DNA from: an uncultured Eubacteriales bacterium
GTDB lineage: Bacteria; Bacillota; Clostridia; Monoglobales; Monoglobaceae
Length of the DNA: 19,546 bases
Assembly: GCA_900552305.1 (NCBI GenBank)
Contig: URZD01000014.1
Span: forward strand, 1-19,546
Reading direction: 5' to 3'
Under the pieces are notes generated by a model. That model made no database searches, was not told where the DNA came from, and worked only from the letters and a program-made list of their open reading frames with translations. Made by a program: the position numbers and the translations under genes. This document shows, in pieces, positions 1-6,674 of the stretch. Each line of letters begins with the position of its first letter. The first letter of the stretch is position 1.

Positions 1-486
1 GAGCGGCTCGTCAAGCAGCAAAACCTTCGGCTCGTTCACAAGCGCGCGCGCTATCGCGACCCTTTGCTGCTGCCCGCCGGAAAGCGAGGTTACGTCCCTG
101 CTCTCAAGTCCGGAAAGTCCGACCAGTTCAAGCATCTTGCGCACCTTCTGCTCCGTGACGGTTTTCTCCGTTTTCTTTATATTAAGTCCGAACGCAATGT
201 TATCAAACACGTTAAGGTGCGGGAAAAGCGCGTATTTCTGGAACACCGTATTGACCTCGCGCTTATAAGGCGGGAGCTTTGAAATCTCGATTCCGTCAAA
301 CAGTAGCTCGCCGCTGTCCGGCTCGTCAAATCCCGCAATTATCCGTAGCGTGGTCGTCTTTCCGCAGCCGGACGGACCGAGCAGCGTCAAAAATTCATTT
401 TCATGTATTTTAAGGTTAATTCCCTTTAAAACCTGCTGATCGTCAAAGTTTTTTGTAATGTTTGAAAGCTCAATAAGTGCGTTCAT
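1..486 (-). CDS. potA: Polyamine-type ABC importer ATP-binding protein PotA (partial, C-terminus off the window)
   Basis: This is the ATPase of an ABC importer, most likely for spermidine/putrescine; it would power uptake on the cytoplasmic face of the membrane. The first 162 residues are present and the rest lies beyond base 1. Visible motifs are Walker A GPSGCGKTT (residues 37-45), the Q-loop stretch VFQKYALFPH (81-90), the signature LSGGQQQR (135-142) and Walker B VLLLDEP (155-161). The start ATG is at 486-484, preceded by a GGATGGGAG ribosome site. It follows the XRE-cupin regulator gene by 46 bases on the same strand, the usual clostridial order for regulator-potABCD. Iron(III), thiosulfate and other CUT-type ATPases share these motifs, so the polyamine call rests on the overall similarity and on the neighbouring regulator. 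Confidence 0.88.
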   Translation of the reverse strand, partial: MNALIELSNITKNFDDQQVLKGINLKIHENEFLTLLGPSGCGKTTTLRIIAGFDEPDSGELLFDGIEISKLPPYKREVNTVFQKYALFPHLNVFDNIAFGLNIKKTEKTVTEQKVRKMLELVGLSGLESRDVTSLSGGQQQRVAIARALVNEPKVLLLDEPL

Positions 487-532
487 GCTTCTATCTCCCA
501 TCCTTAGTATAAAATTACGGTTTAGCTCTATA

Positions 533-1066
533 TCAGAAAAACGGCGGCGTTGACACCCATATGAGTGTGCAGTCAAGCTTTGAACGGTTTTCGATATGAT
601 AGTTCTCGTCACAGTAAAGATAAAACGAATCTCCCTCTTTTATGTGGTGGCGTTCATCGCCGTATATCAGCTCTGCGCAGCCCTCAACCATATATCCGAA
701 GTCCTCGCCGTCATGCTGCATGACCTCCTCCGACCTGCCGCCCGGGTGAATCGTTATCTTTATCGGCTCGGCAGCGTTTTTCTGTGCGTTTGGCACAAGA
801 TAGCTTATCTTGTAGTCCTCCTGCTCGTTCTCAAAATAATCCGAGCCGGAAAACACTATAGTATCGGTCTTGTCGTCAGCAAAAAAATCCTTCAGCGACG
901 ACCCCAGCACGTCCAGTATATCCTCCAGTGTGGAAATCGACGGCGAGCAGTTGTTATTTTCGACCTGAGATAAAAAACCCTTTGAAAGCTCGCAGCGGTT
1001 TGCAACGTCCTCAAGCGTGAGCTGTTTCTTTCTTCTAAGGCTTTTTAGTTTTTTTCCAATGTCCAT
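533..1066 (-). CDS. XRE-family regulator with C-terminal cupin domain (PuuR-like)
   Basis: A 177-residue transcription factor. Residues about 5-62 form an XRE/HTH_3 DNA-binding domain (LTLEDVANRCELSKGFLSQVEN region). Residues about 105-175 form a small cupin, with the PGGRSEE and EDFGYMVEG stretches, that would sense a ligand. This architecture is that of PuuR-type regulators, which control polyamine uptake and breakdown. The gene directly precedes potA on the same strand (46-base gap), so it probably controls the importer in response to polyamines. The ATG start (1066-1064) has a GAGGTG ribosome site and a good sigma-A promoter upstream. Ligand identity is inferred from the neighbour and not from seen binding residues. 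Confidence 0.88.
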   Translation of the reverse strand: MDIGKKLKSLRRKKQLTLEDVANRCELSKGFLSQVENNNCSPSISTLEDILDVLGSSLKDFFADDKTDTIVFSGSDYFENEQEDYKISYLVPNAQKNAAEPIKITIHPGGRSEEVMQHDGEDFGYMVEGCAELIYGDERHHIKEGDSFYLYCDENYHIENRSKLDCTLIWVSTPPFF

Positions 1067-1130
1067 TATCGGAGCACCTCTGTTTTTTAGAAATACAAAA
1101 CTTTTAATTTAATATTGTAAAACAAAACCT

Positions 1131-1159
1131 ATTATACATAAATATAAATAAATAATCAA
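1131..1159 (-). promoter_or_regulatory. Sigma-A promoter of the XRE-cupin/potA unit
   Basis: On the minus strand the -35 is TTGATT (1159-1154) and the -10 is TATAAT (1136-1131), with a 17-base spacer. Transcription would begin near 1124 and give a leader of about 57 bases. The octamer AAAACCTA (plus strand) occurs at 1124-1131, overlapping the -10 edge, and again at 1175-1182; it might be an autoregulatory site, but the region is so AT-rich that this is weak. Confidence 0.65.
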
Positions 1160-1323
1160 GTAGTTTTAAGAAAAAAAACCTAAAATACGAAATTTTTTTG
1201 AAATTGCACATAAAACCGCGTTATAACGACACTGTTTTTGGTTATCCGAATGCCCCGAATCCGATGTTGTACTGCGGCAAAAAAACTTTTTCTTAAAATT
1301 TGCACCTTTTTATATGTACGGAC

Positions 1324-1352
1324 TTGTAAAATTCCGATTTATATGATATACT
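1324..1352 (+). promoter_or_regulatory. Sigma-A promoter of the ABC exporter gene
   Basis: TTGTAA (1324-1329), 17-base spacer, TATACT (1347-1352). Transcription would start near 1360, only about 28 bases before the ATG at 1388. This short leader supports the chosen start over the longer in-frame GTG at 1238, which lies upstream of the promoter. Confidence 0.65.
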
Positions 1353-1387
1353 TAACAGATAAATATAATATACGAAAGGCAAATAAA

Positions 1388-3055
1388 ATGCTTAAAGATA
1401 AAAAAACTCTCAAATGGCTGCTCCGCGGCTCGTCCGGGCAGCTGCGGTACATATTTCTGCTTATACTCGCGCGCTGCTCCATGACCGTACTCAGCGTTAT
1501 ATTCGCGCTCACCTCGCGGTCGGTTATCGACTCTGCGGTTGCGCATGACTTTCACGCACTTTTGACATCCTCGGTAAAGCTGCTCGCGATAATCGCGTCA
1601 CAGATATTTATCCGTCTTATTGGGCAAAGCATAGAAATGCGCGTGACCGCGCGGCTGAATATAAATTTTAAGACAAATACTTTCCGCGTAATTCTCTCAA
1701 AGGACTATTCGCGAATTTCCGCATACCACAGCGGCGACCTTATGACCCGCCTTAACAACGATATAAGCATTGTTTCGACCGGTATAATCTCGCTTATACC
1801 AAGCGTAACAGGTCTGCTCGCGGGTCTTGTTTACGCGCTTTATACACTTATCCGACTTGACCGAAATTTTGCGTTCATTTTTCTTTTCGGCGGAATTATT
1901 CTTCTTATCGTAATCAGTCTTTTTCGCGGCGTGATGAAAAATATGCACAAACGTGTTCAGGAAACCGAATCAAACGTCCGTTCCTTTTTTCAGGAATCCC
2001 TCGCAAGCATTCTTATGGTAAAAGTTTTCGGAATCGAAAACATCATTTCCGATAAGGCGGTAAGTCTTCAGGACGAAAACTACAAAGCGCAGATGAAACG
2101 CAAAAACCTAAGCGTTTTTGCCTCGTCAAGCCTCGGATTTGTGTTCAGCATAGGCTCGCTTTATGCGCTTGTGTGGAGCGCATATAGGCTTTATACCGGT
2201 GAAATAACATTTGGTACGCTCACAGCAATTTTACAGCTTGTGAATCAGATTCAGTCGCCGTTTGCGGGACTTTCGGGCGTTGTGCCGCAATACTATGCGA
2301 TTCTTGCATCTGCGGAGCGTATTATCGAAATTGAGGACTTGCCCGCCGAGGACTCCTCTGTAAAGCCGCTTGACCCGCTTCGTGCATATAAAAATCTTGA
2401 CAGCACACATTTTGAAGGCATAAGCTTTAATTATGACCGTGATATTATATTAAATGATGCCAACCTTACCGTAAACAAGGGCGACTTCCTTGTAATCGCC
2501 GGAATCTCCGGCATAGGCAAAAGCACGCTTATAAAGCTGCTGCTCGGCGTAATTACTCCAAAATCGGGCAGAATATATCTTAAAAACACCGACGGCAGCG
2601 AGCAAAATATCGGCAAACACTCCCGACCGCTGTTTTCCTATGTGCCGCAGGGAAATCTGCTGCTTTCCGGCACAATACGCGACGCGGTTTCGCTTATACG
2701 CCCGCATACTACGGATAACGAAATCATGCGCGCGGCAGAGGTCAGCTGTGCGGCGGAGTTTATCAAAAAGCTGCCTGACGGACTTGATACGCACATCGGT
2801 GAAAAGGGTCTCGGACTTTCGGAGGGTCAGATTCAGCGGCTTGCGGTAACTCGCGCTATTCTGTCTGACGCACCGATTATCCTTCTTGATGAGGCTACCT
2901 CCGCTCTTGACGAGGCTACGGAGGAAAAGCTGCTGAAAAATATCCGCGCAATGAAGGATAAAACCTGCATAATCATCTCGCATAAGTGCGCAGCATTTGA
3001 AATCTGCAATAAGAAAATCTTTATTGAAAACAAAAAGATTGTCACAAAAGAATAA
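1388..3055 (+). CDS. ABC exporter half-transporter (fused permease and ATPase)
   Basis: A 555-residue type IV ABC exporter half that would work as a homodimer, since no second half is encoded beside it. Residues about 20-300 hold the six-helix transmembrane domain. The ATPase domain begins near residue 340, with Walker A GISGIGKST (372-380), the Q-loop at Q421 (VPQGN), the signature LSEGQ (477-481, Glu for the usual Gly), Walker B IILLDEATSALD (497-508) and the H-loop His532. The start is set by GAAAGG (1374-1379), eight bases before the ATG. It stands alone, with its own promoter and terminator, just upstream of an ECF sigma operon. The substrate is unknown; drug, lipid or peptide export are all possible. 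No peptidase domain is present, which argues against a bacteriocin-processing exporter. Confidence 0.9.
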   Translation: MLKDKKTLKWLLRGSSGQLRYIFLLILARCSMTVLSVIFALTSRSVIDSAVAHDFHALLTSSVKLLAIIASQIFIRLIGQSIEMRVTARLNINFKTNTFRVILSKDYSRISAYHSGDLMTRLNNDISIVSTGIISLIPSVTGLLAGLVYALYTLIRLDRNFAFIFLFGGIILLIVISLFRGVMKNMHKRVQETESNVRSFFQESLASILMVKVFGIENIISDKAVSLQDENYKAQMKRKNLSVFASSSLGFVFSIGSLYALVWSAYRLYTGEITFGTLTAILQLVNQIQSPFAGLSGVVPQYYAILASAERIIEIEDLPAEDSSVKPLDPLRAYKNLDSTHFEGISFNYDRDIILNDANLTVNKGDFLVIAGISGIGKSTLIKLLLGVITPKSGRIYLKNTDGSEQNIGKHSRPLFSYVPQGNLLLSGTIRDAVSLIRPHTTDNEIMRAAEVSCAAEFIKKLPDGLDTHIGEKGLGLSEGQIQRLAVTRAILSDAPIILLDEATSALDEATEEKLLKNIRAMKDKTCIIISHKCAAFEICNKKIFIENKKIVTKE

Positions 3056-3067
3056 TTTTTTCCAAGC

Positions 3068-3100
3068 AAAACGCCGCATTTTTCAAACGCGGTGTTTTTA
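3068..3100 (+). terminator. Intrinsic terminator after the ABC exporter
   Basis: The stem AACGCCGC (3070-3077) pairs with GCGGTGTT (3089-3096), with one G-U pair and an 11-base loop, and can be extended by A-T pairs. A run of five T ends at 3099. It lies 15 bases after the stop codon. Confidence 0.8.
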
Positions 3101-3145
3101 TAAGTTTTTACACAAAATTTTATTTTTCGGGAAATGCTATAGGTA

Positions 3146-3174
3146 TTGACAGTAAAAATTTCGTATGTTAAAAT
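3146..3174 (+). promoter_or_regulatory. Near-consensus sigma-A promoter of the ECF sigma operon
   Basis: TTGACA (3146-3151), a 17-base spacer and TAAAAT (3169-3174). Transcription would start near 3181, about 50 bases before the TTG start. A housekeeping promoter implies basal expression of the sigma/anti-sigma pair. Confidence 0.75.
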
Positions 3175-3230
3175 TTTTTTGCAACCTTTTTACGTTCTGA
3201 AAAGTATTTATAGTGAGAGGAGGATTTAGG

Positions 3231-3722
3231 TTGACCGATAAAACACCCTCTAAAGATTCAAAAAAGTGTGAAATCGTAGAAAAATATTTTGATATGATAT
3301 ACAAGCTGGCACTGTCACAAACTAAAAACCGCGAATATGCCGATGACATGGTTCAGGAGGTTTTTCTGCGCTACCTTAAAACGGACAAAAACTTTGAAAC
3401 CGAGGAACACGTCAAGGCATGGCTCATCCGCGTTACTGTGAATTGCTGCAAAAGCCTTTTCACAAGTCCGTGGTTTAAACGCCACGAAACGCTCACGGAG
3501 GATATCGCCTTCAATACCGAAGAAAAAAGCGACGTATACTATGCCGTAGCGGAACTGCCGCAAAAATACCGCGCAGTAATCCATCTGTTTTATTACGAGG
3601 ATTTATCCGTTGCTGACATCTCGCGTGCGCTCAATATCAAGGAAACAACTGTGAAATCACAGCTCAGCCGCGGCCGTGAAATGCTGCGCAAAAAACTTAA
3701 AGGAGGTTATGACATTGTTTAA
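3231..3722 (+). CDS. ECF-subfamily RNA polymerase sigma factor
   Basis: A 163-residue ECF sigma factor that would direct RNA polymerase to a small regulon in response to an envelope or extracytoplasmic signal. Sigma region 2 spans about residues 15-80, with the typical DMVQEVFLR stretch (39-47). Region 4 spans about 101-157, with the helix-turn-helix LSVADISRALNIKETTVKSQLSR. The best start is TTG at 3231, seven bases after a full AGGAGG (3218-3223). The upstream in-frame GTG at 3213 lies before that ribosome site and is disfavoured. The gene overlaps the next one, a membrane protein that is its probable anti-sigma factor. The stimulus cannot be read from the sequence. Confidence 0.9.
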   Translation: MTDKTPSKDSKKCEIVEKYFDMIYKLALSQTKNREYADDMVQEVFLRYLKTDKNFETEEHVKAWLIRVTVNCCKSLFTSPWFKRHETLTEDIAFNTEEKSDVYYAVAELPQKYRAVIHLFYYEDLSVADISRALNIKETTVKSQLSRGREMLRKKLKGGYDIV

Positions 3723-4836
3723 AAAGTATTATAAAGAAGCAAATGACGACATTGAAACCAACCGTGCTTTGATTTCCGACATTTTTGAAAAGGCAGAAAA
3801 ACAGAAAAACAGTGTATCACGCGCCGCAGTGTACCGCTTTGTATCGTGCGCTGCCGCAGTGTTTGCCGTATGTGCGATTCTCTATCTTTATCCGCATATG
3901 AATATTCAAAATCCGCCGTCCGGCGAGGAAGCAAATGCAAGGGACAACCTGATTGCACAGAACAATGACGCTCCCGAATCCGCAAAAGAACAGACGGACA
4001 AGAATGATTCCTCCGACACAGCAGATTCTCAATACCAAACTTCGGATAATGGCGACACAAAAACCGATGAAAATAATCAAAGAGTATCCAAAGCAAAGCA
4101 GAACGAACTTAGAGGCGAAACAGGAAATTCTTCCGCCGCAACTGCGAAAGACATTTCTTCCGATTCAAAAAATGCGGCTGATAAACACAGCAATTCCGAC
4201 ACTCCGAGTGCGCAGAATACCGAAAACTCCGCGCCTTCGCAGAAAGCGCCTTCCGCAAGCAGTTCCTCCGGCCCTGCTGATAGCTCCCGCACCGTTGCAG
4301 AAAGCAGTGTGGCTGAAAATTCCGAAACTGAAAGCAACTCCGACAAGCAGGCAGGTATTTCACTGTTTTCGGCTGCCGACACAGGTTCCGGCGGCTCAAG
4401 CGGCAATTCAAACGCGAAAATGCGCACCGACAACAGCAGCTTTGTAATATGGAATTCTCAAACCTATTTCGGCTATCTCGGAATAGACGTGTTTGAAAGT
4501 ATAAAACTGCCGCAGAATATGAAAAACACCTCCCAAAATGAGTTTTATGTTCAGCTCTCGGACGACGGTATTCCGCTCAGTGACGAAGGCGTTCTAACCT
4601 TCGCATCCGTAAACGGTAAGTCGCTTACGCTTTGCACCTCAAAGTCGGATTATTCGGACTCGTTTTCAGCAAACGGCTATAAAACAAAAAGTCTTAACGG
4701 CGTAAAGGTTTACTACAATGACGGAGAGGGCGTCTGCACCGGGTATATGTACACGGGAAAGGCGGGATTCACCTTCTATTCATCAGATATGTCCCGCGCA
4801 GAACTTGAAACAGCGCTGACATCACTTATAAAATAA
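3715..4836 (+). CDS. Membrane-anchored putative anti-sigma factor with a long Ser/Asn-rich linker
   Basis: About 373 residues. A cytoplasmic N-terminal segment (1-38) is followed by one transmembrane helix (about 39-60), then a low-complexity Ser/Asp/Asn/Ala/Glu-rich stretch of roughly 180 residues, and a compact C-terminal domain of about 130 residues ending in GKAGFTFYSSDMSRAELETALTSLIK-like sequence that recalls DUF4367-type domains. It overlaps the ECF sigma gene, the usual sign of a coupled sigma/anti-sigma pair. It would hold the sigma factor at the membrane and sense the outside. No zinc HxxxCxxC motif is seen. The ATG at 3709 sits only two bases after AGGAGG (3701-3706), while TTG at 3715 has eight-base spacing, so TTG is preferred; the two starts differ by two residues. 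Confidence 0.72.
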   Translation: MFKKYYKEANDDIETNRALISDIFEKAEKQKNSVSRAAVYRFVSCAAAVFAVCAILYLYPHMNIQNPPSGEEANARDNLIAQNNDAPESAKEQTDKNDSSDTADSQYQTSDNGDTKTDENNQRVSKAKQNELRGETGNSSAATAKDISSDSKNAADKHSNSDTPSAQNTENSAPSQKAPSASSSSGPADSSRTVAESSVAENSETESNSDKQAGISLFSAADTGSGGSSGNSNAKMRTDNSSFVIWNSQTYFGYLGIDVFESIKLPQNMKNTSQNEFYVQLSDDGIPLSDEGVLTFASVNGKSLTLCTSKSDYSDSFSANGYKTKSLNGVKVYYNDGEGVCTGYMYTGKAGFTFYSSDMSRAELETALTSLIK

Positions 4837-4880
4837 ACCGAAATTTTCCACAGTAAGCCGCAAATGCGGCACGGTTAATT

Positions 4881-4909
4881 GGACAGATTTAACAAATCTG
4901 TCCTTTTTT
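4881..4909 (+). terminator. Intrinsic terminator of the sigma/anti-sigma operon
   Basis: A perfect 10-base-pair stem, GGACAGATTT (4881-4890) with AAATCTGTCC (4894-4903), has a three-base loop and is followed by six T. A smaller hairpin, GCCGCA/TGCGGC (4857-4870), lies just before it. Confidence 0.93.
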
Positions 4910-4910
4910 C

Positions 4911-4939
4911 TTGCAATTACGCGGTTTTTGTTATATAAT
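4911..4939 (+). promoter_or_regulatory. Sigma-A promoter of the EamA permease gene
   Basis: TTGCAA (4911-4916), 17-base spacer, TATAAT (4934-4939). It begins one base after the T-run of the preceding terminator, so the two transcription units are packed back to back. Confidence 0.8.
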
Positions 4940-4975
4940 CATATAGGATTTTTCACGGAAGGACTGAAATATTAA

Positions 4976-5860
4976 ATGAAGAAACTCAAATCAAATCTGT
5001 TATTGGTACTCACTGCGGTTATATGGGGATTTGCCTTTGTGGCGCAAAGGGTCGGCGCAGATCACGTCGACGCGTTTACCTTTAACGGACTGCGCTTTAC
5101 TCTCGGTGCGGCGTCACTCATTCCCGTTTTTCTGATATTTGAAAAAACCGAAACCGAATCCGCTTTACATAAAGTTAAAATGCAAAAAACCGTTCTTGCG
5201 GGAATCGCTGCGGGCGTTATGCTTTTCAGCGCATCTACACTTCAGCAGATTGGTATTGAGCTTAACCAGGACGCGGGCAAAACAGGCTTTATCACTGCAC
5301 TTTACACTGTTCTTGTTCCGATTTTCGGGATATTTCTCGGCAAAAAGGCTGGACTTAACGCGTGGATTGGCGCACTTTTCGCAGTTGTAGGAATATTCCT
5401 TTTAAGCGTAACAGGCGATTTCAGAATTGAAAAGGGCGACTTCATCGTGCTTATCGGCTCTTTGTTCTGGGCGTTTCATATTCTTGTAATCGACCGCTTT
5501 GTTGACAGCATATACGCTGTACGCTTTGCATCCGTTCAATTCTTTTTCTGCGCATTGATGTCACTTGTATGTATGCTGATTTTCGAAACTCCCGAGATAA
5601 GCGGCATAAAAGGCGCTCTGGTTCCGATACTTTACGGCGGCATCGGCTCTGTAGGCGTTGCGTACACCTGCCAGATTCTCGGTCAGAAGGACGCTGACCC
5701 CACCTCCGCCTCGATTATTCTTTCAACCGAATCGCTTTTCAGCGCGGTCGGCGGCGCACTTGTTCTCCACGAGGTCATGACCGCCAGAGGGTATGTCGGC
5801 TGTGTCCTGATATTTGTCGGAATAATCATTTCACAGGTGAATTTCGGAAAAAAAGCATAA
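4976..5860 (+). CDS. EamA/DMT-family permease (RhaT-like drug/metabolite transporter)
   Basis: A 294-residue integral membrane protein with about ten hydrophobic segments, made of two EamA repeats (roughly residues 5-140 and 152-290). The N-terminus (LLLVLTAVIWGFAFVAQRVG) and the second-repeat end (LSTESLFSAVGGALVLHE followed by GYVGCVLIFVGI) are typical of the family, which moves amino acids, nucleosides or other small metabolites across the inner membrane. The length is normal. A GGAAGGA ribosome site (4957-4963) lies 12 bases before the ATG. It has its own promoter, and no clear terminator follows before the next promoter. The substrate cannot be predicted. Confidence 0.87.
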   Translation: MKKLKSNLLLVLTAVIWGFAFVAQRVGADHVDAFTFNGLRFTLGAASLIPVFLIFEKTETESALHKVKMQKTVLAGIAAGVMLFSASTLQQIGIELNQDAGKTGFITALYTVLVPIFGIFLGKKAGLNAWIGALFAVVGIFLLSVTGDFRIEKGDFIVLIGSLFWAFHILVIDRFVDSIYAVRFASVQFFFCALMSLVCMLIFETPEISGIKGALVPILYGGIGSVGVAYTCQILGQKDADPTSASIILSTESLFSAVGGALVLHEVMTARGYVGCVLIFVGIIISQVNFGKKA

Positions 5861-5888
5861 AATTCTAATAAAAATTTTGCAAAAAATA

Positions 5889-5916
5889 TTGAATTTTTGG
5901 AAATTTGATGTATAAT
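5889..5916 (+). promoter_or_regulatory. Sigma-A promoter of the phosphoribosyltransferase gene
   Basis: TTGAAT (5889-5894), 16-base spacer, TATAAT (5911-5916). The start would fall near 5923, leaving a leader of about 64 bases that contains a hairpin (5945-5968). Confidence 0.7.
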
Positions 5917-5944
5917 ATAAATGTTGTGCTAATAAATTTGTTGA

Positions 5945-5968
5945 GACCGAATAGTTTTCTATACGGTC
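5945..5968 (+). promoter_or_regulatory. Leader hairpin upstream of the phosphoribosyltransferase gene
   Basis: GACCG (5945-5949) pairs with CGGTC (5964-5968) and ATAG (5951-5954) with CTAT (5959-5962), around an A-A mismatch and a TTTT loop. It ends directly at the GGAAAGG ribosome site (5969-5975). It could stabilise the mRNA or affect initiation. It is too small to be a known purine riboswitch. Confidence 0.4.
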
Positions 5969-5986
5969 GGAAAGGCTATGGTCAAA

Positions 5987-6547
5987 ATGAGAAAAACCTA
6001 CAAAATGGAGATTGCGGGACTTACTCGTGAGCTGCCGCTCTTCCCTATCAGTGATGATTTATACATAGGCGCATTTATTATGTTCGGCGATGTTGAAATC
6101 ACCGTAAAATGCGCAGAGGAGCTTTTAAAACTTGCCCCGGAGCATGACATAATGATAACTGCGGAGTGCAAGGGGCTGCCGCTTCTTTACGAAATGGCAC
6201 GTCAGTCAAAGGCTGATAACTATATCCTTGCAAGAAAAGCGCCCAAGCTCTATATGGATAATCTGGTTACCGCAACCGTGAACTCAATCACTACGGCAAA
6301 TCAACAGACACTCTGTATCGGCGGAGAGGACGCCGAGGCAATGCGTGGCAAGCGCGTTCTTATTGTTGATGATGTAATCAGCACAGGCGAATCGCTTGAG
6401 GCTCTTTCAAAGCTGGTTGAGGCAGCGGGCGGAAACATTGTCGGAAAAATGGCAGTTCTCGCCGAGGGTGACGCAATCGACCGCGAGGATATAACATATC
6501 TCGCCCCGCTCCCCCTGTTCCACGCTGACGGAACACCGATAAAATAA
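5987..6547 (+). CDS. Adenine-phosphoribosyltransferase-like protein
   Basis: A 186-residue type I phosphoribosyltransferase. It would join a purine base, probably adenine, to PRPP to make the nucleotide in cytoplasmic salvage. The PRPP loop VLIVDDVISTGES is at residues 124-136, and a typical clostridial N-terminus (EIAGLTRELP, then SDDLYIGAF) begins the protein. Two ATGs are in frame. The one at 5987 has an 11-base gap from GGAAAGG (5969-5975), while the one at 5978 has only two, so 5987 is preferred (5978 would add three residues). Its length is close to that of bacterial Apt (about 170-190). Orotate or xanthine phosphoribosyltransferases share the loop, so the base specificity is inferred. 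Confidence 0.82.
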   Translation: MRKTYKMEIAGLTRELPLFPISDDLYIGAFIMFGDVEITVKCAEELLKLAPEHDIMITAECKGLPLLYEMARQSKADNYILARKAPKLYMDNLVTATVNSITTANQQTLCIGGEDAEAMRGKRVLIVDDVISTGESLEALSKLVEAAGGNIVGKMAVLAEGDAIDREDITYLAPLPLFHADGTPIK

Positions 6548-6564
6548 GACTTTATTGAATTACA

Positions 6565-6672
6565 CTATGCACCTGTACCGCGACGGTACAGGTGCTTTGC
6601 TGTTTTTACCCAAACAAGCAGCTTATTCATGTTCATGTCAGAATTATACTTGTTGATAAGCTTCTTAAGCAT
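6565..6672 (-). CDS. Possible 35-residue small ORF after the sleL-like gene
   Basis: An ATG three bases past the sleL-like stop codon opens a 35-residue frame that starts MLKKLINKYNSDMNMNKLLV and continues with a WVKTAKHLYRR stretch. The peptide is basic with alternating hydrophobic residues. No ribosome site precedes it, so translation could only come from coupling to the upstream gene. Its 3' end lies inside the terminator stem of the convergent gene. It may be chance or the remnant of a longer gene. Confidence 0.2.
   Translation of the reverse strand: MLKKLINKYNSDMNMNKLLVWVKTAKHLYRRGTGA
6569..6607 (+). terminator. Intrinsic terminator after the phosphoribosyltransferase gene
   Basis: A perfect 12-base-pair stem, GCACCTGTACCG (6569-6580) with CGGTACAGGTGC (6584-6595), carries a three-base loop and is followed by TTTGCTGTTTTT. 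The T-rich side is only downstream on the plus strand. Confidence 0.88.
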
Positions 6673-6674
6673 TT

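Larger units (their letters stand above)
1067..1387. other. Divergent intergenic region between the XRE regulator and the ABC exporter
   Basis: No credible gene lies in these 321 bases. They hold outward-facing promoters for both neighbours, a perfect 10-base palindrome CGTTATAACG (1219-1228), and the repeated octamer AAAACCTA (1124-1131, 1175-1182). An open frame upstream of the exporter's chosen start (from 1238) is formally in frame, but it is basic, Cys-rich, unlike an ABC exporter N-terminus and overlaps the promoter, so it was not taken as coding. Confidence 0.55.

Noticed and set aside
2450..3079. Minus-strand open frame (209 codons) across the ABC exporter ATPase domain
   Set aside because: It is antisense to Walker A, signature and Walker B motifs, and its composition is shadow-like.
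3953..4447. Alternative plus-strand frame in the Ser/Asn-rich linker of the putative anti-sigma factor
   Set aside because: A low-complexity codon pattern opens several frames here; only the frame continuous with the transmembrane helix and C-terminal domain makes sense.
5917..5986. Purine riboswitch upstream of the phosphoribosyltransferase gene
   Set aside because: The leader is about 64 bases with one simple hairpin; the three-way junction and conserved loop sequences of purine riboswitches are missing.
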